64,000 nt of DNA. It comes from Sphingopyxis sp. TUF1 (lineage in GTDB: Bacteria > Pseudomonadota > Alphaproteobacteria > Sphingomonadales > Sphingomonadaceae). This document shows positions 1-8,937 of this stretch, in pieces. The notes below the pieces were generated by a model, which saw only the letters and a program-made list of their open reading frames with translations, did no database searches and was not told the origin of the DNA. Where the stretch lies: the NCBI RefSeq assembly GCF_036687315.1, contig NZ_CP144683.1, positions 1,612,001-1,676,000 on the forward strand, given 5' to 3'. Both the position numbers and the translations under genes were made by a program. Each line of letters begins with the position of its first letter. Positions within the stretch are counted from its first letter, which is position 1.

Positions 1-11
1 GACGTCGATTC

Positions 12-147
12 ATCCTCCCTGTCGCGCAGCGATGGGGAGGTGGCAGCGCGAAGCGCTGACGGAGGGGCTATTACGCCAACGTCGCGGCCCCTCCACCACT
101 CGCTGCGCGAGCGGTCCCCCTCCCCATGGCTAGGCCACAGGGAGGAT
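12..147 (+). repeat. 136-bp palindromic intergenic repeat, copy 1
   Basis: The element has inverted 10-bp ends, ATCCTCCCTG and CAGGGAGGAT, with internal smaller inverted repeats such as GCGCGAAGCGC. Two related copies lie at 11290-11426 (same orientation) and 14936-15071 (opposite orientation). The transcript of either strand could form a long hairpin. It lies just downstream of the lipoprotein gene at 151-525 and may end its message. The family (REP/MITE-like) is inferred; no transposase is nearby. Confidence 0.85.
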
Positions 148-150
148 ATT

Positions 151-525
151 TCAGCGCCGTAACGCCTCGGCGCAGCTGTTCACTTCGGCGTTGCGGCCAT
201 CGGGCGTGCGCGCGTCGACATGCGTCGCGACCGGGTTCGCGCCCGCGCGCGGCGCATAGAAATAGATGTCGAGGACGCAGCGCGACCCCGCGAACTGGAG
301 CTTGCGCCCCGCGCCTTCGGTGACGTCGATCCGCGGCTTGCCGAACATCCGGCCCACCGCATCGACGCTGTTCCCGATCAGCGCATTGTTCTGAACCGGC
401 CGGACGGCGGTCGGCGGCGGCGCGGAGGGTGGGATCGCGGCGGGGCGCGGAATCGCGGGGCCTGCGCAAGCGCCGAGCGTCAGTGCCAGGCCCGCAATGG
501 CGGCCAGGCGGGGGTTGTCGATCAT
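151..525 (-). CDS. Small putative lipoprotein, function unknown
   Basis: A 124-residue protein with a lipoprotein signal: a hydrophobic stretch at residues 7-19 ends in Leu-Gly-Ala-Cys with the acceptor Cys20. A proline-rich linker follows (about residues 25-42). The C-terminal part carries two more cysteines (RCVLD and SCAEA), which could pair in the periplasm. I do not recognise a family with a known role; compact two-part lipoproteins of this kind are common beside EI24-type genes in sphingomonads. Its start overlaps the stop of the membrane protein gene upstream (522-1199) by four bases, so the two are probably cotranscribed. A repeat directly follows the stop. Confidence 0.8.
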   Translation of the reverse strand: MIDNPRLAAIAGLALTLGACAGPAIPRPAAIPPSAPPPTAVRPVQNNALIGNSVDAVGRMFGKPRIDVTEGAGRKLQFAGSRCVLDIYFYAPRAGANPVATHVDARTPDGRNAEVNSCAEALRR

Positions 526-1199
526 TCTTCTGTGTTCCCGAGGTGCAGCATGTGGACGGCCATAGCCGCGCTGAGCAAGGGGGCCAACAAATTGGCGACG
601 GGCACGACGAAGCTTGCGGCGGACAGCAGGCCGAGCGGCCAGCGATCACTGCGGCCGAGGCGTGGGCGATCCGGATGGCGCGCGAGCGCCATCGCCTCCA
701 GATCGCGGCCGAGCAGCAGCGCGTTGACGATCAGCGCGAGGACCGGCGTGCCGATTCCGGTGACGAGCAGCAGGATATAGAGCGGCAGCGCGAGCAGATT
801 GCCGCCGACCAGCCGCCCGAGCGACGCCAGCGCAAGCCGGATGCTCTGCCCCCAGCCGACGTCGATCGCGCGCAACGCCGCGGCGGGATAATGGCGTCCC
901 TCTACCTCGGCGACGAGGCCATCGGCGAACAGGCCGATGACGACGATCGCCACCGCGCGAAAGAGCAGCCAGCTTCCCGCGATCAGCGCAAGGATGACGA
1001 GCACGCTCGCCATGTCGCGCGTCGCGGCATCGAGCCAGCCCCATTCCGCCAGCGCCCAGCGCGCGCCGAAAAAGATCGCCGCGCCCGAAAGCGCGAGCAG
1101 CAGCAGCGTGAGCGCAAGGCTTTGCGCGAGAATGGCAAGCACACGCGGGCTGGAAAGGTCGCGGATCGCGAGCAGGAAAGCGTGGAGCGCGCGGGGCAT
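522..1199 (-). CDS. EI24 domain-containing inner membrane protein
   Basis: A 225-residue multi-pass membrane protein. Hydrophobic segments are visible near residues 25-50, 65-95, 125-155 and 190-215, in the pattern of the EI24/CysZ family. CysZ members are linked to sulfate uptake for cysteine synthesis, but the family is broad and the substrate here cannot be read from sequence. The N-terminus (MPRALHAFLLAIRDLSSPRV) is typical of bacterial EI24 proteins. The gene is divergent from the kinase at 1309, with about 109 bases between them for both promoters, and overlaps the downstream lipoprotein gene by ATGA. Confidence 0.8.
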   Translation of the reverse strand: MPRALHAFLLAIRDLSSPRVLAILAQSLALTLLLLALSGAAIFFGARWALAEWGWLDAATRDMASVLVILALIAGSWLLFRAVAIVVIGLFADGLVAEVEGRHYPAAALRAIDVGWGQSIRLALASLGRLVGGNLLALPLYILLLVTGIGTPVLALIVNALLLGRDLEAMALARHPDRPRLGRSDRWPLGLLSAASFVVPVANLLAPLLSAAMAVHMLHLGNTEE

Positions 1200-1308
1200 C
1201 GCCGCTGGATGGTCGGCGCGGCCCTGTGCGTCAAGCGTTCCGCTTGCCTTGAGGCGCCCCGGTCCCTAAAGGCGCGCGCAGCTTTTCCCATTCAGAACAG
1301 GATTTTTC

Positions 1309-2307
1309 ATGGCCGCCACCGCCCGTTTCGATGTCGTTGCCATCGGCAATGCGATCGTCGATGTTATCGCCCGCGCCGACGATGCGCTGATCGACGCCGA
1401 GGGGCTGACCAAGGGGTCGATGCGGCTGATCGACGGCGTCGAGGCCGAACGGCTCTATGCGGCGATGGGGCCGGCGATCGAAATGTCGGGCGGGTCGGCG
1501 GCGAACACGCTGGCGGGCATGGCGGCGCTGGGCGAACGCTGCGCCTTCATCGGTCAGGTCGCCGACGATCAGCTCGGCGCCGTGTTCACGCACGATCTGC
1601 GCGCGCTCGGCGTCGCTTATGAAACCCCCGCGCTGAAGGAAGGCGCGCCGACCGCGCGCTGCCTGATCCTCGTCACTCCCGACGGGCAGCGGACGATGAA
1701 CACCTTTCTGGGCGCGAGCCATCTGCTCGACCAGGCGATGATCGACGAGACGTGGATCGCCGACGCCGAAATCCTCTATCTCGAAGGCTATTTGTGGGAT
1801 CCGCCGCTGTCGCGCGCGGCGATGCGGCGCGCGATCGACGTGTCGCGCGCGGCAGGGCGCAAGGTCGCCTTCACCCTGTCCGACGCCTTCATCATCGATC
1901 GTCACGGTCCCGATTTCCGCGCGCTGATCGCCGAAGGGCTGTTCGACATCCTCTTTGCCAACGAGGTCGAGATCCGCGCGCTCGCCGAAACCGACGATTT
2001 CGAGGCCGCCGTCGCGAAGATCGCCCCGCAGGTTCCGTTGCTCGTCGTCACGCGCGGATCGCACGGCGCGCTGGCGATTCAGGGCGGCGTCCGCACCGAA
2101 GTTCCGGCCGAACCGATTGAAACGGTCGTCGATACGACGGGCGCGGGCGACCTGTTCGCGGCGGGGTTTCTCTCGGGCCTCGCCGACGGACGCTCGATCA
2201 AGGACTGCCTGACGATGGGCGCGGTGTGCGCGTGCGAAATCATCGCGCAGGTCGGGCCGCGCGCGCAGACCGACCTTCAGGCAAAGGTCGCCGCGCGGCT
2301 GGGCTAG
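1309..2307 (+). CDS. Adenosine kinase / PfkB-family sugar kinase
   Basis: A 332-residue cytoplasmic kinase of the ribokinase (PfkB) fold. It has the N-terminal AIGNAIVD motif, a substrate-site SGGSAANT motif near residue 64, and the C-terminal signature DTTGAGD at residues 275-281, where Asp281 is the expected catalytic base in the anion hole. The family transfers the ATP gamma-phosphate to a sugar hydroxyl. Sphingomonad homologues are usually called adenosine kinase, which salvages adenosine to AMP, but specificity within PfkB is hard to assign from motifs. Length fits the family. It stands alone, divergent from the EI24 gene and followed by a small membrane protein gene. Confidence 0.9.
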   Translation: MAATARFDVVAIGNAIVDVIARADDALIDAEGLTKGSMRLIDGVEAERLYAAMGPAIEMSGGSAANTLAGMAALGERCAFIGQVADDQLGAVFTHDLRALGVAYETPALKEGAPTARCLILVTPDGQRTMNTFLGASHLLDQAMIDETWIADAEILYLEGYLWDPPLSRAAMRRAIDVSRAAGRKVAFTLSDAFIIDRHGPDFRALIAEGLFDILFANEVEIRALAETDDFEAAVAKIAPQVPLLVVTRGSHGALAIQGGVRTEVPAEPIETVVDTTGAGDLFAAGFLSGLADGRSIKDCLTMGAVCACEIIAQVGPRAQTDLQAKVAARLG

Positions 2308-2377
2308 GGTCCTGACCGTAGGAACTATCGTCGGGCTTTAAGCGTCCTATGCGCCAGACAGCATGGGAGAGTATCGA

Positions 2378-2635
2378 ATGGCTGACGAAATTCACACCAC
2401 CCGCGATCCCGACGGGACGACGCACACGACCACGGTGATCGACCGCGAACCGCGCCGCGGCGGCGGGATCGGCGTAGGGCTGATCTTTCTCGTCGTAGTA
2501 CTGATCGCCGCCTTTTTTGCCTTTCAGTTCCTTTCGACCGAAAAGGCAGAAAGCGGCGCAATCACCGAAGCGGCGCAGCAGGTTGGCGATGCCGCGAAGG
2601 ACGTCGGCGACGCGGCGCAGCGCGCGGTCGACTGA
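2378..2635 (+). CDS. Small single-span membrane protein, unknown function
   Basis: An 85-residue protein with a polar N-terminus rich in Asp, Thr and Arg (MADEIHTTRD), one transmembrane segment at about residues 32-52 (GVGLIFLVVVLIAAFFAFQF), and an Ala/Asp-rich amphipathic tail with repeats of the type GDAAKDVGDAAQ. The start at 2378 is chosen over the ATG at 2363 because the purine run GGGAGA (2365-2370) sits about seven bases before it. I do not recognise a named family. The tail resembles small periplasmic or envelope-stress proteins, but that is only a resemblance. Confidence 0.75.
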   Translation: MADEIHTTRDPDGTTHTTTVIDREPRRGGGIGVGLIFLVVVLIAAFFAFQFLSTEKAESGAITEAAQQVGDAAKDVGDAAQRAVD

Positions 2636-2638
2636 CGC

Positions 2639-4168
2639 TCAACCGGCGGCGGGCGCCGCCGTCTCGGGGTGCTTCTTGAATAGCGCGCGGTCGGCGGGGC
2701 CGAAGCCGCGTGTCCAGATCAGCCAGGCATAGATGCCTAGGATCACGGGCACCCCGATCAGCAGTTCGGCCCACTCGGGAAGCCGGGTCGCGCCCCAGCC
2801 GAGCACCGCGGCGCCCGCCGTCGCCCACACGAGCGCCCAGCGCAGGCTGTTCACGGGCGCACCCAGAATATGCGCGAGCAGCCGCGCCTTGACGAGCGAG
2901 GCAAAACCGAGCGCCAACATCAGCGCGAGCGCGACCGCGGCGGCGTAATAGATCGGCGGCAGGCCCATCGACTGCGCGATCAGGATCAATGCGATGCTGA
3001 GTCCTGCCTGCAATGCGAGTGTCGCAATGCTGACGAGCAGGTTGCGGTGGCGCGCGACATAGACGAGCGCCGCTTCGCTCACGACCGCGGTCGCCGCGAC
3101 CACTTCGGCGGCGAGCAGGAAGGCGAGCGCGGCGGCGCCGCTCACAAATTCGGGGCCGACGAGCCCCATCACCGCTTCGCCCGGAATGCCGAGTGCGAGC
3201 GCGACGCCGGCCTGCGCGGCGATGATCCAGAAACCGACCTGGCTGACTTGCGCCGCGACCGCTGCGAGCCGCTTTTCGGCGAGGTTGCGCGTGATCACGG
3301 GCCCCAGGATCGGCTCGAAGCTCGTTTTGAGCTTCTGCGGCAGCGAGGCGACCTGCTGTGCCATATAATAAATACCGTAGATCGTCGGCGAGGTGAACTG
3401 GCCAAGGATGAAGAGGTCGAGGCGGCGCGTGCCCCATTCGATCGCGTCGGCGGCGGCGAGCGGGGCGTTGCGCCGCGCCAGCGTGATGAGCTGCGCGGGG
3501 CGCGGGCGCCAGACGCCTGGCCCCCCATAATGGCGGATCATCGGGATGAGCGCGGTCAGGAAGGCGCCGAGCATCGCGGCGGCATAGGACAGCATCAATC
3601 CGTTGTCGGACGATACGAACCAGAATCCCGCCGCCGCGGCGCTGATCACCCAGGGTTCGACAATCGCGCGCGCGCGCACGGTGGCGCCGATGTCGAATTT
3701 ATAGGCGCACGCCGCAAGCGCGATGTCGGTCCCGGCGATCACGAAGACGAGGCACGCCATCCAGCGGTCGATTTCGTTGATGTCGCCCGCCGGATACATG
3801 AGCTGCGGGAGCAAAAGGAGGAGCACCGATCCCGCGGCGGAGGCGAGGAAGGCGACGAACATGCCGTCCCAGACGACGGTGCGCTCGTCGGCGCCCGGCG
3901 CGCTTAGCTGTTCGGCGAGGCCGCGCTTGAGGCCGAGCGTTGCGAGCTGCGCGACAAGTTCGATGACGAGCACGGCAAAGGCGAATCGCCCGACCGCATC
4001 AGGCCCGTACCAGCGGCCCGCCACATACAGAAAGGGCAGGCGCGCGACGAGGCGGAGGATGAAGCCGAAAAAATTGGTGCGCCCGCCCTTGGCCAGCGCG
4101 GCGGTGTCGGCGTCCGGCGACGAGGCGCCGGGTAAAGGGGGCGCGGCTGCGCTGTCCGTCTGGCTCAA
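2639..4168 (-). CDS. Oligosaccharide flippase family membrane protein (Wzx/MATE-like)
   Basis: A 509-residue integral membrane protein with about 12-14 hydrophobic helices spread over the whole length after a polar N-terminal tail of about 30 residues. The architecture and conserved feel (LVARLPFLYVAGRWYGPDA at the first helix, a second bundle from about residue 280) match the polysaccharide transport superfamily that flips undecaprenyl-linked sugars for O-antigen or capsule. No glycosyltransferases lie nearby, so the glycan is unknown. The gene converges with the small membrane protein gene at 2635; stop codons are three bases apart. Confidence 0.85.
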   Translation of the reverse strand: MSQTDSAAAPPLPGASSPDADTAALAKGGRTNFFGFILRLVARLPFLYVAGRWYGPDAVGRFAFAVLVIELVAQLATLGLKRGLAEQLSAPGADERTVVWDGMFVAFLASAAGSVLLLLLPQLMYPAGDINEIDRWMACLVFVIAGTDIALAACAYKFDIGATVRARAIVEPWVISAAAAGFWFVSSDNGLMLSYAAAMLGAFLTALIPMIRHYGGPGVWRPRPAQLITLARRNAPLAAADAIEWGTRRLDLFILGQFTSPTIYGIYYMAQQVASLPQKLKTSFEPILGPVITRNLAEKRLAAVAAQVSQVGFWIIAAQAGVALALGIPGEAVMGLVGPEFVSGAAALAFLLAAEVVAATAVVSEAALVYVARHRNLLVSIATLALQAGLSIALILIAQSMGLPPIYYAAAVALALMLALGFASLVKARLLAHILGAPVNSLRWALVWATAGAAVLGWGATRLPEWAELLIGVPVILGIYAWLIWTRGFGPADRALFKKHPETAAPAAG

Positions 4169-4244
4169 GCGTGCCGCCCCTTCTGCTGCGCCCCGGCAAG
4201 CATTCTAGCGCGGCGGGGAGGGGCAGGCAATCGATCGAAACGTG

Positions 4245-5237
4245 TCATTGCCCCTCGGGTCGCAGCGGGCGGCTGAGCAGCGCCTGAATGGCGTCGGCAA
4301 CCTGCATTTCGCCCGCGACAAGGCGCGCGACGGTGTCGGTGATCGGCATGTCGACCCCATCGGCGCGCGCTGCGGCGGCGACGACCGGCGCGCTGAACGC
4401 GCCCTCGGCGATCGTCCGGCGGTCGGCCATCAGCGCGTCGACGGCTTCGCCGCGTCCGAGTCCCTGGCCGAGGGCGAAGTTACGCGAATTGGCGGAGGTG
4501 CAGGTGAGGACGAGGTCGCCGAGGCCCGCCAGACCCGCGAGCGTTTCGGCCTTGGCGCCGCGCGACAGGCCGAATCGCGTCATTTCGGCAAAGCCGCGGC
4601 TGATCAGCGCGGCGCGGGCGTTGAGGCCGAGCCCCGCGCCTTCGACGATGCCACAGGCGATCGCGAGGATATTCTTGACCGCGCCGCCGATCTCGGCGCC
4701 GATGACGTCGGTCGACACATAGGGTCGGAAATGCGGGCGCGCGAGCGCCTGCGCGAGGTCGGTGGCGAGCGCAGGATCGGCGGCGGCAAGGGTGATCGCG
4801 GTGGGCAGCCCGGCGGCGACCTCATGCGCAAAGGTCGGCCCCGACAGCACGGCGTGCGGGCGGCCGGGTGCCAGTTCGCGCGCCATGTCGACCGGAAAGG
4901 CAAAGCTGCCCGCTTCCATCCCCTTGCTGCAAAAGATCAGCGGTGCGTCGCCTGGCGGCAGCTCGGCCAGCACGGCGCGCAGATAGGGCACCGGCACGAC
5001 AATCAACAGCGCGTCGCAATCGGCCATCGCCGCCAGTTCGGCGGTGGCGGTGAGCGAAGGCGACAGCTGCGCGCCCGGAAGAAAGGCCGGGTTGCGGTGT
5101 TCGGCGTTGATTGCGGCGACGACATCGGCCTCGCGCGCCCACAGGCGCACAGGCGCGCCGTCCGCCGCCAGCAGTTGCGCGAGCGCGGTGCCCCACGCGC
5201 CGCCACCGACGACGCCGAATCGCCTGTACGACGTCAT
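4245..5237 (-). CDS. gpsA: Glycerol-3-phosphate dehydrogenase [NAD(P)+]
   Basis: A 330-residue cytoplasmic enzyme reducing dihydroxyacetone phosphate to sn-glycerol 3-phosphate for phospholipid synthesis. The N-terminal Rossmann motif [14 protein letters not shown] (about residues 7-20) binds the dinucleotide. The [11 protein letters not shown] motif places the catalytic lysine at residue 188, and the C-terminal helical domain carries the usual LGDLVLTC motif. An upstream in-frame extension into tsaD exists but is a shadow: the true start is the ATG at 5237, overlapping the tsaD stop by four bases. tsaD-gpsA is a common alphaproteobacterial operon order. Confidence 0.96.
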   Translation of the reverse strand: MTSYRRFGVVGGGAWGTALAQLLAADGAPVRLWAREADVVAAINAEHRNPAFLPGAQLSPSLTATAELAAMADCDALLIVVPVPYLRAVLAELPPGDAPLIFCSKGMEAGSFAFPVDMARELAPGRPHAVLSGPTFAHEVAAGLPTAITLAAADPALATDLAQALARPHFRPYVSTDVIGAEIGGAVKNILAIACGIVEGAGLGLNARAALISRGFAEMTRFGLSRGAKAETLAGLAGLGDLVLTCTSANSRNFALGQGLGRGEAVDALMADRRTIAEGAFSAPVVAAAARADGVDMPITDTVARLVAGEMQVADAIQALLSRPLRPEGQ

Positions 5238-6268
5238 GCTTTCACTCCCGCACCGCGCACCGTCTCTGCGTCCGGATCGAGCGGCCAGCGCGGCCGCGCC
5301 GCGGTGTCGAGCGGGTCGGTGAGCCCAGCGGCGAAGCGTTCGGCACCCGCCCAGGCGATCATCGCGCCATTGTCGGTGCACAGCCACAGCGGCGGGGCGA
5401 CAAAGGGCTTGTCGAACCGCGCGGCGAGATCGGTGAGCGCCGCGCGGATCGCGCCGTTCGCGGCGACGCCGCCCGCGACGACGAACGCCGTCGCCTCGGG
5501 GCAGGCGGCGAGCGCGATGCGACTGCGATCGACGAGGCAGTCGACCACCGCCTGCTGGAACGATGCGGCGAGGTCGGGCACGGCGTGGTCGTCGCTCGCC
5601 GCGGCGCGCGCGACCGCGCTTTTCAGCCCGGCGAAAGAGAAATGCGGCTCGCCGCTGCCGACGAGCGGGCGCGGCAGCGGCACCGCGTGCGGATCGCCGT
5701 CCGCCGCGATGCGCTCGACCGCGGGGCCGCCGGGATAGCCGAGGCCGAGGAGCTTGGCCGTCTTGTCGAACGCCTCGCCCGCCGCATCGTCGATCGTGGT
5801 GGCGAGGCGGCGATAATCGCCGACGCCCTTTACCAGCAGCAGCTGGCAATGCCCGCCCGAGACGAGCAGCAGCAGATAGGGAAATTCAAGCGCCGGGTCG
5901 GCAAGGCGCGGGCTGAGCGCATGACCCTCCAGATGATTGACGGCGATCAGCGGCTTGCTCGCGGCGTGCGCGAGTGCCTTGCCGGTGACGAGCCCGACCA
6001 TCACCCCGCCGATCAACCCCGGCCCGGCGGTCGCGGCAATCGCGTCGACATCGGCCAACTTCACCCCGGCATCGGCGAGCACGCCTTCGACGATCGGCGC
6101 GAGCCGGTCGACGTGTGCGCGCGCGGCGATTTCGGGAACGACGCCGCCATAGGGACGGTGCTCGGCCTCCTGCCCCGCGACGCGGTGCGCGAGGATGCGC
6201 CGGTTGCCGGTGACAAGCGCCGCTGCCGTTTCGTCGCAGCTCGATTCGAGGCCAAGGATCAGCGTCAT
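5234..6268 (-). CDS. tsaD: tRNA N6-adenosine threonylcarbamoyltransferase
   Basis: A 344-residue ASKHA-fold protein that transfers the threonylcarbamoyl group to A37 of ANN-decoding tRNAs, working with TsaB and TsaE. The N-terminus [15 protein letters not shown] is the family signature. The metal-binding histidines are visible as NHLEGH (His112 and His116), and the nucleotide-site motif VSGGHCQL follows. Length is normal. It is the first gene of a two-gene operon with gpsA (ATGA overlap) and is divergent from hemC, with only about 60 bases between the starts. Confidence 0.96.
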   Translation of the reverse strand: MTLILGLESSCDETAAALVTGNRRILAHRVAGQEAEHRPYGGVVPEIAARAHVDRLAPIVEGVLADAGVKLADVDAIAATAGPGLIGGVMVGLVTGKALAHAASKPLIAVNHLEGHALSPRLADPALEFPYLLLLVSGGHCQLLLVKGVGDYRRLATTIDDAAGEAFDKTAKLLGLGYPGGPAVERIAADGDPHAVPLPRPLVGSGEPHFSFAGLKSAVARAAASDDHAVPDLAASFQQAVVDCLVDRSRIALAACPEATAFVVAGGVAANGAIRAALTDLAARFDKPFVAPPLWLCTDNGAMIAWAGAERFAAGLTDPLDTAARPRWPLDPDAETVRGAGVKA

Positions 6269-6330
6269 TTTGTTGCGCGTCCTTTACCCGCCCCTTTATC
6301 ACAAGGGCAAGCCGCGCTAGCAGCGGCCGG

Positions 6331-7278
6331 ATGAACGAGCTTCCGACCCCCGACAAACCCCTCCGCATCGGCACGCGCGCCTCGCCGCTCGCGATGGCAC
6401 AGGCGCATATGGCGGCGGCGGCGCTGATCGCGGCGCACGGGTTCGACATGGCGGCGCTCGAAATCGTGCCGATGACCGCGACGGGCGACCGGATTCAGGA
6501 TCGCGCACTTGCTGAGGTCGGCGGCAAGGCGCTGTGGACGCGCGAACTCGATGCGGCGCTCGATGCCGGGACGATCGACGTGGCCGTGCATTCGCTCAAA
6601 GATGTCGAGACGCTGCGCGACGCGCGCTTTTTCCTTGCCGCAATGCTCGAGCGCGCCGATCCGCGCGACCGGCTGGTGGTGCGCGATGGGATTGCGGCGG
6701 GGACGATCGCGGAACTGCCCCATGGCGCCCGGCTGGGGACGAGCAGCCCGCGCCGCGCCGCGCAGGTGCGGCGGCTGCGCCCCGATCTCGAACCCGTACT
6801 GCTGCGCGGCAATGTCGCGACGCGGCTCGCAAAGCTCGCGGCGGGCGAGGCCGACGCGACCTTGCTCGCCGCGGCAGGGCTCGGACGGCTGGGGATGCAC
6901 GACATTGGCGCGGTGCAGGCGGCCGAGCTGCTGCTTCCCGCCGCGTCGCAGGGCGCGATCGGGATCGAGTGCCGCGCCGACGACGCGGCTACGATCACCT
7001 TGCTGCGCGCGGTCGACCATGCACCGACGCATCAGGCCGTCGCGGCCGAGCGCGAACTGCTCGCGGCGCTTGGGGGCGACTGCCGCTCGCCCGTCGCGGC
7101 CCATGCGCATTGGCAGGCCGACGGTGCGCTCCGCCTCGACGCCGAGATATTCTTGGAGGATGGGGCAGAGCATGTCGCGGGGCACGTCATCGTCACCGAT
7201 GCCGGGGTCGTCGCGGCGCTGGGCCGTCGCCTGCTGGCCGATGCACCCGCGAGCATCCGGCGCCTGTTCGCGACATGA
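6331..7278 (+). CDS. hemC: Porphobilinogen deaminase (hydroxymethylbilane synthase)
   Basis: A 315-residue enzyme that joins four porphobilinogen units into hydroxymethylbilane in tetrapyrrole (heme) synthesis. It begins with IGTRASPLAMAQA and carries the acidic/lysine catalytic segment VHSLKDVET and the arginine-rich SSPRRAAQ and LRGNV motifs. The dipyrromethane cofactor is held by the cysteine of GGDCRSPV, residue 251. The stop codon overlaps the start of hemD by four bases (ATGA), so the two consecutive pathway enzymes are translationally coupled. Confidence 0.97.
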   Translation: MNELPTPDKPLRIGTRASPLAMAQAHMAAAALIAAHGFDMAALEIVPMTATGDRIQDRALAEVGGKALWTRELDAALDAGTIDVAVHSLKDVETLRDARFFLAAMLERADPRDRLVVRDGIAAGTIAELPHGARLGTSSPRRAAQVRRLRPDLEPVLLRGNVATRLAKLAAGEADATLLAAAGLGRLGMHDIGAVQAAELLLPAASQGAIGIECRADDAATITLLRAVDHAPTHQAVAAERELLAALGGDCRSPVAAHAHWQADGALRLDAEIFLEDGAEHVAGHVIVTDAGVVAALGRRLLADAPASIRRLFAT

Positions 7279-7964
7279 GCGGCGGCGCGCCGCTGATCGT
7301 CACGCGCCCCGAACCCGGCAATGCGGCGACGGTCGCGCGCGCGCGGTCGCTGGGTTTTGATGTCCGTGCGATGCCGCTTTTTGCCGCGCGGCCGCTCGAC
7401 TGGGTTCCGCCCGCCGCCGCCGATTTCGACGCGCTGCTGCTAACCAGCGCTTTTGCCGGGCGGCTTGCGGGGCCGGGGCTGGGCGCGCTCGCGACGCTTC
7501 CCGCCTATGCCGTCGGCACAGCGACCGCGGACTCGGCCGCGGCGGCGGGATTGACGGTAGCGATGACGGGCGCCGCCGATGCAAAGTGGCTTCTTGATGA
7601 AATGACGTCGCGGAATATCCAGCGAATCCTGTGGCTTTGCGGGCGCGAGCGGAGCGCGCCCGATGCCGGCGATGCGATCGTCACTGCGCTGCCCTGCTAC
7701 GCCATCGATCCGGTCGATCCGCCTCCGGCATGGGACAATCTGATCGGGGCACCCGCGATATTGCTCGCGCATTCGGCGCGCGCGGCGGGGCGGCTTGCGG
7801 CGCTGGCAGCGGCCAATCGCGCGCATCTGTCGCTCGTCGCGATCAGCCCGGCGGTTGCGGCCGCGGCGGGCGAAGGCTGGCGCAACGTCGCCATTGCGGC
7901 ACAACCGGGCGATGCCGCAATGTTGGCACAGGCACGTGCTTTGTGGCACAAGGGTATAAAATAG
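7275..7964 (+). CDS. hemD: Uroporphyrinogen-III synthase
   Basis: A 229-residue protein of the HemD fold, which cyclises hydroxymethylbilane with inversion of ring D. The family is poorly conserved; visible marks are the start LIVTRPEPGNA and the paired Rossmann-like halves with the segment ILLAHSARAAGRLAAL in the second half. Identification rests strongly on its place directly after hemC with a four-base overlap. The start at 7275 is chosen for that overlap; a longer frame running back into hemC is a shadow. Confidence 0.93.
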   Translation: MSGGAPLIVTRPEPGNAATVARARSLGFDVRAMPLFAARPLDWVPPAAADFDALLLTSAFAGRLAGPGLGALATLPAYAVGTATADSAAAAGLTVAMTGAADAKWLLDEMTSRNIQRILWLCGRERSAPDAGDAIVTALPCYAIDPVDPPPAWDNLIGAPAILLAHSARAAGRLAALAAANRAHLSLVAISPAVAAAAGEGWRNVAIAAQPGDAAMLAQARALWHKGIK

Positions 7965-7983
7965 GGTCGTTCGAAAGAAACTT

Positions 7984-8892
7984 ATGGCAATCGACAATAT
8001 CGATACACCCTCGCCCGTGGGCGAGGCGGTCCCCGCGCGGGGACTGTCGTTTCGGGTTCTCGCGATCGGTGCCTTCCTGCTGCTTCTGATCGGAGTCGTC
8101 GTTGGCGGATGGGCCGTGAACCGCTGGCTGATCGAAGCGGGCGCACCGGCAACCAATATGGCCGGTGCATCGAAGACGGGCACCGGTCCGGTGCTGATGG
8201 CGTCCGACACCGCAAAGGCCGCTGCGGCCGGAGCGCCGCTGATCGTCGCGCGGGTCGATGGCGCCAACGCGCTGGCGGCGCGCGTTGCAGAGCTTGAACA
8301 GCGGCTGTCGCGCATCACGCTCCAGGCCGAATCGGCATCGGGAAATGCCTCGCGCGCCGAAGGGCTGCTTGTCGCCTTTGCGGTGCGCCGTGCACTCGAT
8401 CGCGGACTGTCGCTCGGCTATCTCGATGCGCAGCTGCGCCTGCGCTTCGGCGACGACCAACCGAATGCGGTCAAGACGATCATCGACACCTCGCGCGATC
8501 CGGTGACGCTCGAACAATTGCGCGCCGGGCTCGACGCACTTGCGCCGCAGCTCGTCGGCCACAGCAGCCAAGCGGGCGGCAGTCTGTGGACCGGGCTGCG
8601 CCGCGAACTGGGCGAATTGTTCGTCGTGCGCGCTGCGGGCACGCAGTCGCCGCGGGCGTCCGAACGGCTCGATCGCGCGCGCCGCTATCTGGCGGCCGGA
8701 CAGGCCGACAATGCGATTGCGGAGGTCGAGGCGATGCCGGGCGTCGATGTCGCGGGCGAATGGCTGATCAATGCGCGCCGTTATCACGAGGCGCGGCGCG
8801 CGCTTGACCTGATCGAGACCGCGGCGATATTGGAGCCGCGCGACAGTCCCACTGCCGCACTGGCCGACAAGGCGGCCGAATCGACCCCGTAG
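7984..8892 (+). CDS. Mitofilin/Mic60-like inner membrane protein
   Basis: A 302-residue protein with a short cytoplasmic tail, one transmembrane helix at about residues 24-46 (FRVLAIGAFLLLLIGVVVGG) and a long soluble helical region. Residues about 95-130 look coiled-coil (AARVAELEQRLSRITLQAES). Alphaproteobacterial Mic60/mitofilin homologues share this layout and typically sit right after hemC-hemD, as here (19-base gap). Those homologues shape the inner membrane. The assignment is from architecture and context rather than a clear motif. Confidence 0.7.
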   Translation: MAIDNIDTPSPVGEAVPARGLSFRVLAIGAFLLLLIGVVVGGWAVNRWLIEAGAPATNMAGASKTGTGPVLMASDTAKAAAAGAPLIVARVDGANALAARVAELEQRLSRITLQAESASGNASRAEGLLVAFAVRRALDRGLSLGYLDAQLRLRFGDDQPNAVKTIIDTSRDPVTLEQLRAGLDALAPQLVGHSSQAGGSLWTGLRRELGELFVVRAAGTQSPRASERLDRARRYLAAGQADNAIAEVEAMPGVDVAGEWLINARRYHEARRALDLIETAAILEPRDSPTAALADKAAESTP

Positions 8893-8937
8893 CGCGCAGT
8901 CCAAAGAGGCGGCGCGCGCATTAGGAAAGCCCGTCTC